DNA from: Adiantum capillus-veneris
Lineage: Eukaryota > Streptophyta > Polypodiopsida > Polypodiales > Pteridaceae
Direction: 5' to 3'
NCBI GenBank assembly: GCA_014529385.2
Contig: CM043952.1
Coordinates: forward strand, 65,188,370-65,252,369
DNA: 64,000 bases
The notes beneath the pieces are model-generated. The model was given only the letters and a program-made list of their open reading frames with translations, was not told the origin of the DNA and ran no database searches. Positions 46,901-57,902 of the stretch are shown here, one piece after another. Every line of letters starts with the position of its first letter. Position 1 is the stretch's first letter. The position numbers were made by a program, and so were the translations under genes.

Positions 46901-47095
46901 CAGGAAATGCTTTGATCCATATGTATGCCAGATGAGGTGTCCGTATTAAAGGACAAAACCGATGAGCTTTCTATGCAAAATGTCTCCTTCATAGTGCGTT
47001 GATTGCTGAATATGAGATACATGGCTCTAGCAAGGAGGCTTTGGGCTATCTTATCCATATGCAAAGACCCGCTTCTTCCTAAAGTTCCTCCACCC

Positions 47096-47653
47096 AAATA
47101 GTTACAAGCCTATCTCCTTCATCCTCCATGGGATGTCATCTCTTGCAACGGGTTAAGAGCAGGAGATGTCATCCTATGGAGGAGATGTCATCCTCCATGG
47201 GATGTCATCTCTTGCAGCGGGTTAAGAGCACGAGATTACCAACATTGTTGATGCAAGGTGCATCGACGACAGACATTCAATTGCGCGGTGAGTAAGCATT
47301 ATCATTCTTTATCATTCTGTGATTTTTGACATTTTTGACACTGCGAACGTAGTTAATGAACACACTGAAAATTGCACGTTGCCGTGGGAATGGCACGTTC
47401 CCTCGTATTATGAAAATTGGAGAGGACTGTGCAAACTCCCCCATGCAAGGAAACTTGCATGTTTTGTTTTTTCTTTAAAACATAAAAATGGAACAACAAA
47501 CAATTAATAACATTGACAACTTGTATGATTACGAACATTGAGCTTGACAAACCTCTAACCCTACTCGTGGTTTCTTGCAAGGTATCCCTTTGAAGCACTA
47601 CGATCGGTATCTCATTCTTGCGAGGTACACCTCTGAACCATGGCAGTCGGTAG

Positions 47654-47696
<43 letters not shown>

Positions 47697-47890
47697 CTTC
47701 CGTAAATTTTTTCACTTGAGAAATATTGAAATGGCATATATAGTTTCCAATATTTTGCTCAATCTTAATTCGCTCCGAACTGATCTAACGAAGCACTCTA
47801 GTTGTATTGGGTGTATCTATGCATATTGTGGGCACAGTTTGTGATAGATACATGCTATTCTTGGTCCACTATTGGTTTTGTACAAACTTT
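47096..47890. other. No gene; small duplications and a (CT)n tract
   Basis: 47110-47230 contains a near-duplicate of TCATCCTCCATGGGATGTCA with the following TCTCTTGCARCGGGTTAAGAGCA segment. A (CT)n run lies at 47655-47693. No domain was recognised in the short frames. Confidence 0.55.
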
Positions 47891-48990
47891 TGCTTCTCTA
47901 GAAACATGCCTAACAATGATGAGATCAATGCCATTGTTAGTGAGAACCCATACAAGAAGAACTTCCATGTCTGAAAGTTCAAATACCAATTTATTGATGG
48001 GTAAAGTCTATTGGGAGTAGATTGAAGGTGAGCTGGAAGACATACCACTATAGCTCAAGAAGAATCCTACTCCTCAAGAGGTGAAAGATTTCAACAATTG
48101 AAACCAAAAGGTCACGGATTGATTATTTTTTAGTGCAAAAGGCACATATAGGATACCAATTCTCCCATGGAGGCATGGAAGAATTTGGTCTCATTGGATG
48201 TGAATAACAATAAGGTAAGAGGATGTAATTGACGACAAAGCTCAACACTTTGTGAAAAAAGGGTATGTCTATAGATGAATATGTATTGAAGATAGAGGAC
48301 ACAAATGAATCCTTTGCATCTATTAGCGTCATGGTTGTGATGACGACAAGCTAGAAGAAAACATGCTTGTGTAATTTAGGACCAACATACAAGAAATTCA
48401 AGACCTCTATTCATACTTGAGAAAATATTCAAAGTTTCATAGATCTTGTGTCTTTGTCGATATTGGAAGATAAGAAAATTGGTAAAGAATCATCATCACG
48501 AGGTGTAGGAAATTTTGAACAAGTCTTCTACAATAATAGAGTAGAGGTAGAGGACATGGTGCAATTTAAGAAGGTGGATGTGGTAAGGGAAACTAAAATC
48601 ACAAAACTTAGCAGATGCATGGCAATTAAAGGCAGAATATAGGTAGTAGAGGAAGATCCCAAGGCAAGGGGAGTCAAAGAGGTCAAGGATAATTTTGTAA
48701 AAAACAATGTATATAGTAATGGAAATGGAAGTTGGAGCCAAGACCACTATGAGTGTGACTATCTAGGAAGAAAGCAACAAAACATTATGCAAGACCACGG
48801 ATGTAGATGAGCCAGAGAACCTGTTTGTTATGCAATATGAGATCTATCTATGAAAATGTAGTAATAATGTATGGTATATAGATTTGGGTGCATTGAATCA
48901 CATGGCAAGATGTGGTGAATGGTTTATAGATCTGCAAACTTTGGCTAAATGTGGTTATGTTGAGACTAGGGATGATATAATGCATCCCAT

Positions 48991-49110
48991 GGCACATATA
49001 GGGAATGTGCCATTGACATTAACATATGGAAAAGTGAAGTATTTGTCAATGGCACATATAGGGCATGTGGCATTGACATTAACATATGGCAAAGTGAAGT
49101 ATTTGGGTGA
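48991..49110. repeat. 60-bp tandem duplication, in frame
   Basis: Units at 48991-49050 and 49051-49110 encode MAHIGNVPLTLTYGKVKYLS and a near copy, inside the protease/integrase connection. Confidence 0.93.
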
Positions 49111-49210
49111 TGTACTACATGTGCCCAATATTACAAAGAACTTGGTGTCAGTTGGGCAAATGTTTAAGCAAGATTTGCATGTCAAATTCAATTTTGATGG
49201 TTTGTATGTA

Positions 49211-49354
49211 GAAGAATACAAGAAGACTGGAGGACTCATTGCATAAGGTAAAATTGTGGGTAGAATATTCAATCCTGATGTTGAAGAATACAAGAATATT
49301 GGAGGACTCATTGCAGACAAGGTAGAATGGTGGGTAGAATGTTCAATTTTGATG
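49211..49354. repeat. 72-bp tandem duplication, in frame
   Basis: GAAGAATACAAGAA...GGAGGACTCATTGCA is present at 49211 and again at 49283, with the following GTAGAAT-TTCAAT segment repeated as well. Confidence 0.9.
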
Positions 49355-49735
49355 TAGATGTAAGTGAGATGAAAGTTTCCATGTTTGCACAAGGGTCATG
49401 GGTTGTTGCAAACATAGACATTTGGCAAAAATGTATTGGACATGAAAATGTGTAAAGGCTCAGAATCGACTGGTTTGCATTGTTTAAGATACTTGAAATG
49501 CATAAAGCTATGTGGCTTGTCAGCTTGGAAAGCAAGAAAAGACATTGAATCCTCATGACAAGCATGTAAGAAACCATATATTGGAGATAGTGTGGGTATA
49601 TTGGAGATAGTGTGGGGCCCAACAAAGAATGCATCTATGGGTGGATATAGGTTTTGTGTTACCTTCTCTGATGACCATACAAGGAAGGTATGGTTCTACT
49701 CACTTTCAAAATTTAAGGTTATGACTAAAAAATAA

Positions 49736-50062
49736 ACAAGGATATATGTACGGTACTCGAGGTGAGATAGAGGGGAGAGTTCTATCTCACCAAGTTTAAC
49801 ACTTTTTTGAGAATGCGTGGAATTTAGAGACAATTTGTATGCACAAAGACCTCTTGGTATGTCCAAAAAGACCCTCGTTGGTCGTGCCAAAGACCCCAAA
49901 AATGAGTAAAAAATGTTAGTTTTTAGATTTTTACCGGCTATTTCTACCAAGTACAAGAGCACCGAACAAGTGTCCACTTAACTCAGAGATACTACATGCT
50001 CTTAACAGGCCTTATCAACTACTCTTTCCTCTTCCCTTCATGTGAGGAGCCCCTTGGCTAGG

Positions 50063-50097
<35 letters not shown>

Positions 50098-50319
50098 TTG
50101 GACACAGTCGAGGCAAGGCACCCCTCACTAGTGCTAGCGCTAGTAGGGTTTTCCTTCACTCTAAAAAATATGGCTCCCAATTGGGCGCGGGGATAGGTCC
50201 TTGATAAGCTACCATGTCATCACTGCAACAGCCCAACGCGAGCTCTGTCAACAACAACCACCGGCCATTGGCGGCCATCACACCACCACTCCAACAACAA
50301 AAACCGCTGCAAGGCCACC
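49736..50319. other. Non-coding; hairpin and (CT)n tract
   Basis: A perfect 11-bp inverted repeat (GGTGAGATAGA at 49761-49771, TCTATCTCACC at 49781-49791) with a 9-bp loop. A CT run lies at 50063-50095. The GC-rich part near 50220-50319 has no recognised domain and may be continuous with the sequence after 55804, if the element between was inserted there. Confidence 0.5.
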
Positions 50320-50462
50320 TATGAGACAAAGGGGATTGAAGCATGCTCATCACCACCCAGTCATGCCCTATATAGACCCTTGGCCTACTAAACATAGGGA
50401 CCCTCTTGACTGCATGTCCGTCCTGGCCCTTGGCCGTGCCCGGTCCTACCCTTGGCATGACA
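50320..50462 (-). repeat. 3' LTR, 143 bp (left copy)
   Basis: Ends TATGAG...GATGCA-type changes aside, it matches the right copy at about 90% by eye and carries CTATATAGACC. Confidence 0.85.
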
Positions 50463-50999
50463 TTACTCCCCCCTTGGAGAAGTGTTTTCGTCCTCAAAAA
50501 CAAGAATGGTGATACACCAAATTTTTTTACAGTGGCATCCTTCATGGATCCAGCTATTTGCTTGACCGGAACACGGTTTAGTAGGAGGTTCAATGAAACC
50601 AAGATTAAGATTTTGATTTTCCATATTGTTGTCCATTTGCAACCGTCATGTGTTACCGGCTCCTATCCAACGTAGTGTGTAGACTTCATTTAGAACACAT
50701 ACGAGCATGCTAAACAACTCATCACAACAAAGATGTCCCCAAAAGAGTACCTCTTTTCTCTTTTCATAAAAGTAACTGACTGACTTAACTTATCAGCAAA
50801 ATATAAGTCCTTCACTTGTTCTCAATTTTCATAAGAAGACAACCCCACCATAACTAGTATTCAAGGTTGAGAACCCGACTTAAACATGAAGAGACTAAAG
50901 TTAGTCACAAACATGCTTTACTTTATTGTAAGCAACTCCAACTAGAGCGATACATTCTTGCTAATTGGATTGCTTGGTGCTAACGTACGCGCTTTGCAT

Positions 51000-53900
51000 A
51001 TCCTTTAGCACAAGATTACACTTGTAACTTGTAATCTGCCTATCCTCTTTGGATAACTAACAGTACTGAGGTGTGTCTCCCCACGGCTTAGAAACATTTT
51101 TCCAAAATGACTAGTAAACGTGGATCACAATGCCATACAATATTGCTGAGGAATCAAAAATGACATGCATAACCATCTTGGTTAACTTGAAAAATCCACA
51201 AGCACCCAAACCGAGCCATGAACTCTATTGGTGATTGGTAGATCCAAAAGTAATCTCATAGAGATACTACACAAAGAGTGCAAGATGATTCATAAGAAAC
51301 TACTGTGATGAATATGCATGCCGCTCCAAACCAGCCTTTGCTAAACACTAAGGCCCATAACACCTAGTGTGCATGCATTTAGCAAAAATAGATCCAAGCC
51401 TGCATATCCATAATCATACTTGCCAATACGTATGGTGAATGTGATGCTCCTAGCACACTTAAAGAGGAATGTAAATAGTTATGAGAAGAAATAATTTTTT
51501 TTCTACTGCAATCATTTGCAAGCCTTGTGGAAATGTTTGATTTATAATAGAAGGTGAAACATTAACTACTTCTAGGTACAAACAATGAAACCTTTTCATT
51601 AACAACTCATAGCCTTGCTATATGCATAAACAACCATTTGTTAAGTTTGTTTAGTGGTACTTGTACCTTAACAAGTCGTTGTAAGTATCCGACAATTTCT
51701 GGACACTGAGATTATTCCTGATACGACGTGCAGAAAATGGTTTAGAAAACGAATTTGATTAGCACCTAGGGACATTGTCGCGACACAGAATTGAAGTAGC
51801 AGCACCAATGTCAGTCCCAGAGACTCATATTCTCCACATGTAGAATGTGTCTTAGGTAAGGATGTCTGAAAAAAACACATCCTTCAAGTACAAGATTTAC
51901 TTGAGTGTGGAGGTAACTGTAAACACGCGTGCGACGTGCATGAGAGAGACCCTCATTGTCCATGCTCCACACTGGCTAAACTAAACTCCTTGAGTTCTTA
52001 GACCAAGTTATATCCCATGTGACAACATGTGCCAAATCAAACCCTACAATTCGGTCTATAACTGCGTAATGCAAAAACTTATTTTGGACACTACAACCCA
52101 AATTTCTTGGCTCTTACATGACCTTGTCATTTCTCTTAAGAGAAAAAATGGATGACAACATAGTTTATGCATCCTTCGTGGAAAAGCAAAAAAAAAGAAA
52201 CAAAACCAGATCAGATGCGTACCACCTGCCCAAATTTTTCGTCTGCAAAGGCGTGGGAGCACTAATTTGAAAATTAGTAAAATGCAAGTAGTATTGCATA
52301 TGTAACCTTGGGTGTTGCCGTTGCAATCCAAACCCCTCGATTAAAATCGACATTGCCAAACCCCTTGGTTAGACTTTTGTATGGAAAGTGCTCAACTAAC
52401 AGCCAACAATATCTGAATTCAATGTTGGAAGTTGAAATTATCCACTAGCCCTTGGCAGCTTATGGACTTATTTCCTTGAAAGTACAAGTGTGAAGATTCC
52501 AACAATTGATCATCACACTTTAATAAGTGATTTGATAATCACGATCTAGGTCGTACCCCAAAACCGGACGCATATAGACACTCTTAGTGCTATAGATGAA
52601 ATAGGAGATCTACTGAAGGTGGAATCGTATTCACCACTAGGTCTTTTCCAAACCTAAAAAATCAGTAATCTTGGGTTTTTGTGAACAGCCGTGCTGTCTG
52701 AAATGATGGCTGCATCTATGCACCTTGGTAGAGATAAGCCCTTATGATTTTAAGACGTTCAAAAACTCAACTTGATTGTTACACTCAAAGTGTGTAGTGC
52801 TAAAATCACACCCAAAAAATTAGTAATGGCAAGACTCTTGCTTGTCCATTAAAATCGATGGGTACTCAACTCAATAGAATTGTGCAATTTGGAAAGAAAT
52901 CACTAATGGATTACAAAAAGATGGCACTTAGCCATTCCAAAAAAAGTAGCAATAAATGGTGCTTAGCCCTTCCTGTTGGCTCTTAGCCCTTCCTATTGCC
53001 GTATTGACATAGATTATGCCTAGTTTCACCGTTCCCACATAGAAGTTGGAAAGAGAGAGAATGCTGAGGAAAACTCCTTATTCAAATGTGTTGTATGTCC
53101 CTTGCATATGATCCAATGCAGACCATGTCTGTGTCTTAGATTATCCTAAAAGCGTACAAGAGTGTACTTGTACAACGCCCTCATAGAGAGAGATACCATA
53201 AGGCACATCTTGACCCACTTACCTTGTGTGTGATCATGACTGTATCAGGGTACATATGTATGGCACGTTGCCTATGAATAAACATAAACACAAAAATGTT
53301 TTAAAATATCAATAACTGAGCGCATCCTTGACAGAGTAGCTAGTGCTATAGCCAAAGTGTATGCAATGATGGGTGGTGTACAACCATCGTACTAGTATGC
53401 CATGCATACAAAGAAAAAAATAAAATAATAATCTAATAATCTTAACCATGTGAGCCTTTGTTATACGTGCCTTCCACGATCACACTGGTATGGTTACATC
53501 ACACTGCACCGTTGCATAAACCATGAGCTTATATCCATGAGTCAATCGATAATACTTTAGCACACAAGAGAAGCCTTGCTTCACATAAAGTCTAGGAAAT
53601 CACTTTGCATTGCACCATAAAGAAATCTTTTTGAAATGGAAGGTAAGTTGTAGGCTAAACAAGCATAACTTGAAATTTACTAACCTTGTCGTCCCTCTGA
53701 GATGAGTGGTCATTGCATGAATGTGGATCCTAGCCATGTATGCTTATACATTTATAGTTTTCGGATGTCTCTTGCATGCCCTCTTGGCTCGGTTCATTCC
53801 AATGTCTATTGAAAAAACATGCAAACATGTTGCAAAGTTCCCCCAAGTTTGTATGCTGATGGCATATTCCCAACTTTGGAAACTGCTATGCAATATATCT

Positions 53901-55300
53901 TGATATGAAGCCTTGCTTCCTAGAAGTCCACTAGAAAGATGAGACATAATTTCCTTGAGTGCTTATAGCAAACAAATACTTCCATTGACACCCAAATGTC
54001 AAGGAGAGTCGACCTTGTCGAGCTTGCATAGAAAAATGGCCTTGCCAAATCATGTATCGTTTTGAGAATCATGTGATTTTGCAATATTGAAAGAGACAGC
54101 TCCTAAAAGCTAGCCATCAAATGTCAAACTCTGCTGGTTCAACATTTGCTTGTGAAGTTGGTGGTGTAGAAAATCTTGCAAAAGTTAATAAGTGCATAAT
54201 TGAAAATTAAAGTTAACACACTTACCAATTTTTGCCCGTACAGTGGCAAGCTATAAATGCTATGGAGTGACCCTGCACTCAATGCATATACATAGGTATA
54301 GACCCCTGCTCCTGAAAGTTTTGAGTGGCTTGTCGCTTCCTCAATACTAGGTTGGAGATACAAGCGTTAAATGTTTTGAAAACGGTAAAACAACAGTTGT
54401 TTACACAAACTGTGCTTGTGGGTAGCCACATACAGAGTCCTAATCCATAGGCAAAACATGCTTTATGTACCTTGTGTCCAGACTCAAAGTCGAGATAGAA
54501 TTTAAAGAAAAGTGTGTGTACCGTTCCCCAACCGTGTCGAGTAGGATAATTTTTGACAAACTAGCTTAATTTTATGAATAAAGCGTACATGTATTTGGTG
54601 CACATCTCCTTGGAAATGCGCTGGATGCACCGTGCTGATACTGAGCTGAATGAAAACAACTAGTCGACCATGCCGAGCATCTTTGCTCTACATGCCACAA
54701 GCCTTGTCTAGCTTCAACTCTCGTATCCACATCCTCAAAGCTTGATGCTTAGATAGCACGTTCTTTTCTTGAACTTCGAAATTTTCTTCTAAGTTGGCAT
54801 CTTTTCGTTGCCTGGCTTTCTTTGCAAGATTTTTTGGGCTTTGCGGTGCCAAAGCCCTTGCAATACTTCTCATGCTTATAGTTGAACAGTCTTCCAAGTG
54901 TGCGTTTGTTGCTTTCCATAACCTTTAGAAAGATTATTGCAATTGAACTTGATTCGTTGCTAAAAACCATGGCAAAAATTGCAGACGTTCTGCAACAAAA
55001 TGTTGATGTTGATCGCCATCTTTAATATGCATATGTGAACGATGACTTTTACAGTGTATACACTTTGCATGGCGCTTGCTTGTGGCCGAGAACACCCAAT
55101 CCTATGGGAGTGTCCCTTTATGGTGGCTTTGGGGCACCCTTAGGGCAGCCATCAAAGCCAACATTAAACTCATTAATGTGAAATTGCCTCTGTGAACAAC
55201 AACGATGGCGGAAACTGCACTTGAACATCATCCCCTACCCGGCGCCACAGGCCGCAAGGAGGGTTGCTGAAGAAACATAAAAAGCACCGCAGGCTAGGGT
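51000..55300. other. Element interior without recognisable genes
   Basis: Only short frames are present in both strands. A minus-strand pair at 54688-54970 has a basic composition but no family that I recognise. No microsatellite occurs until 55453. Confidence 0.5.
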
Positions 55301-55451
55301 GATCCCATCAAGGGCAGCCTTGTCTTCCCTTGTGCAGGTTGGTTGAGCAGGGCTCCGACCTCAAGAGCTCATTCCCATAGCATCTGATTCCGCCAGGAAA
55401 GGGTTATTTCTTGCGGCTTTGCCCACACCATGGAAACTCTCAGTAAAAGGA

Positions 55452-55581
<130 letters not shown>

Positions 55582-55646
55582 ATGCAAAGCCATGCGAAGC
55601 AATCCGACCCTTCTCCTTCCCTCCTCCATGGCTCTCCTCTCCCCTG

Positions 55647-55660
55647 TGCTCTGATACGAA
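55647..55660 (-). other. Primer-binding site of the 143-bp-LTR element
   Basis: The minus strand reads TTCGTATCAGAGCA, one mismatch from the initiator-Met site TTGGTATCAGAGC, directly beside the LTR. Confidence 0.75.
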
Positions 55661-55803
55661 TGTGAGACAAAGGGGAGTGGAGCATGCTCATCACCACCCA
55701 GCCATGCCCTATATAGACCCTTGCCCTGCTAAACATAGGGACCCCCTTGACTGCATGTCCGTCTTGGTCCTTGGACGTGCCCGGTCCTACCCTTGGCATG
55801 ACA
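55661..55803 (-). repeat. 5' LTR, 143 bp (right copy)
   Basis: TGTGAGACAAAGG to CTTGGCATGACA on the + strand. Confidence 0.85.
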
Positions 55804-56920
55804 CCGCCCCGCACGCCACTGCCTACACACAACACCAACACCATGGCCACGAGAGCAGAGAGCTCCCTCTCCCTCTTAAACTACCCATAAGGGTCACATC
55901 CAAAACCCGGTCTCCCATTGCCGATCCGTGCGTGTGGGATATTGCAAATGCCACATGGCATGCTCGTGTGCAATAGGCCTCCAAGGCACTCCAAAATTCA
56001 CTTGAAAATCCTCAAAAACACTTCCCCGCTCCCCCCCCCCCCCCCCTTTTCAATGCTTTGACATTTGGTGCTCACAAGGACGAGCTGTTGAATCTCACCA
56101 AGAGTCCAAGTTCCCGACTTCAAATTGTACAAACCTTGCAGCATTTTGGCTTTGCCGTGCCCTCAAACCAACTGCCCAAGAACTACAAAAATATATCGGG
56201 TAATGCAGTGCCGTCCTCAGTTGGCAACTTGAACGGACCATAACTTCACACTTCGAAGTCTAATGGGCAAGACGTCTCTTCTTGCAAGCTCCATATAGTG
56301 CACACTACCCCTCCAATTCTTGTCTAGATCCAAAAAAAACCATGATGGCACATTCTCCAAAGAGGTCAAACCGGCTCAAAATCGGCTCTTAGCAAAACTT
56401 CATCTGGCATTTACTTGACATCTAGGACTCTGATTGTTGATCTTAAAAGACCGTCAAGCTCTATAATTTAAGCTCTATGCATCTATCAATTCACACCGTC
56501 TTTGACCACCTGTCCTCATCTGCCCTGTCTGTCTCAGAAGATCTGCAATGCACTCCAGCTTCAAAGCACCATATCTTGCACACTGTGGCTCCAATTGATG
56601 AGCTGTCTGGACCAACTCCCTCAACACTTCAAGCTCCACAATCTCTAGCAAAAAAAAACTGCACTTCAAATCATCTTTGCCTGCCATCCAAGTTGGCCCT
56701 TTTGGAGCCCTTTCTGGCCTATAAAACCACATTAGTCATACACATCCGCTGCCTGCCTGCCTTCCCAGGAACTCTGTATCTGCTCCAGCCCCCTTTGCTA
56801 TGAACCTACTAGCATACACACTCTTGCTTATGCCATCTTCTATGGTCAACCAACTTTGGCTGCACCACCATCTACTTGTATAATAAACTGGTTGCAACCA
56901 TCCATTAACTGTTTCCTACA
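55804..56920 (-). other. Probable gypsy LTR-like sequence
   Basis: Non-coding, beginning TGTAGGAAACAG in minus orientation at 56920 beside a broken gypsy pol. It has a TATA-like minus-strand GTTTTATAGG near 56726-56717 and a 16-bp C run at 56031-56046. No second copy is visible, so LTR identity is inferred from composition and position. Confidence 0.35.
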
Positions 56921-57658
56921 TCAATACACTTTCAATCGCGATATAAGAAGTATCAACAAAAACATGGAAATCCTTTCCCCAATCCAGAGGTAACAAGAAT
57001 GGTGCTTTGGTCAACAACATTTTGAGGTGATGGTATGCCAAATTACATTCTGGGGTCCACTTGAATTCCTTCTTGTCCACATGTGCCATAGCATTGAATG
57101 GTACCACAATATGAGCCAAAAATAATAAGTGTAGTCCATGCCATCGTACTTGGCCAAGGAACCACAAAGTTTCTTTTGTTGAATCAAGTGGTGGTGCTTG
57201 CATAATGGCCACAATCTTGTTGGGATCTACATCAATGCCTTCTTTAGAAAACATGTGTCCCAACAACATTCCTCTTGCTATCACAAACACACATTTTCAG
57301 TGGATTAAGGCTTACTCTGGTTTCCTAATTTTTTTTAAATATAGCCTCTAATGATGCAGATGCTTTGATTCTTCTCCAAAAATAGAGAAATCATCCAAAA
57401 CAATCCGCATGAAATGGGTGAGATATGGATCAAATATCTAATGTATATCCCTCTGAAAGGTACCGGATGCATTTCCAAGCCAAACCACATCACCATACAA
57501 GCAAAGAATTCCCATGATGTGATGAATGCAGTCTTTGGTCGGTCTACAATTGCCATTTGCACTTGATTGTAACCACTATATCAATCCACAAAAGAGTACA
57601 TTTGTTGACGTGCAACTTCATCCAAAGTAGAATCCAAAAATGGGAGTGAGAAGGGATC

Positions 57659-57902
57659 TTGGGGGGTCACTATGTATAAATTGTGTATATCATGTGAATT
57701 CAAGGACTATTTATAAAACTCCTTAACTGTGAGTTCTTTACAGATAAAATACACCCTTTCTCTATTCAATCTGTATTTTTTTTTGGATTTCATTTTATGG
57801 TACCCTTCTCTATCATGTGAAAATGTGAGAAAAAATAAATTAAATAACCCCTTATGATGCACTCACGTGACAATCACATAATTATTAAGTGACCCCTGCG
57901 AG
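57659..57902. mobile_element. Mutator-like MITE, 244 bp, with 9-bp target duplication
   Basis: GAAGGGATC flanks the insert on both sides (57650-57658 and 57903-57911). The insert starts TTGGGGGGTCACTATG and ends TTAAGTGACCCCTGCGAG, so GGGGTCACT/AGTGACCCC form an inverted pair near the ends. It lies inside gypsy RT, where a related element (6.8 kb) has no such insert. It is A/T-rich with no ORF. A 9-bp duplication is typical of Mutator-like elements; an 8-bp hAT-type duplication within it cannot be excluded. Confidence 0.8.

Larger units (their letters stand above)
42690..47095 (+). pseudogene. Degenerate tandem PLS-type pentatricopeptide repeat (PPR) array
   Basis: About 4.4 kb in which the codons for LGNALVDMYAKCG-like, VLWNALIAGYAQQG-like, and SPDAITYVCILQACGSM-like segments recur roughly every 300 bp, the size of one P-L-S triplet. 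Clear LGNALVDMYAKCG anchors lie near 42890, 43099, 43345, 43580, 43706, 44020, 44090, 44470, 45560, 46520 and 46910. The plant family binds organellar RNA, one repeat per base, and often ends in E/DYW editing domains. Here stops and frameshifts fall within nearly every unit; the longest frame is 201 codons and is out of register. No E or DYW domain and no targeting peptide are visible. It contains short tandem duplications (43180-43261, 43833-43968, about 45357-45494). It is a pseudogene, or stacked pieces of several. Confidence 0.88.
47900..49735 (+). pseudogene. Copia gag, protease and start of integrase
   Basis: Broken frames give gag wording (MSIDEYVLKIEDTNESFASI; LGPTYKKFKTSIHT; FIDLVSLSILEDKKIGKESS). 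Protease follows with WYIDLGALNHMA near 48872-48907, where the active-site Ser is replaced by Leu. The post-protease segment (LGDVLHVPNITKNLVSVGQM) and the beginning of the integrase core near 49640-49730 (YRFCVTFSDDHTRKVWFYSL) complete it. It then stops abruptly. Two in-frame tandem duplications lie within it. The orientation fits the LTR/primer site at 41505-42281 and the RT fragment at 62540-63480. Confidence 0.85.
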
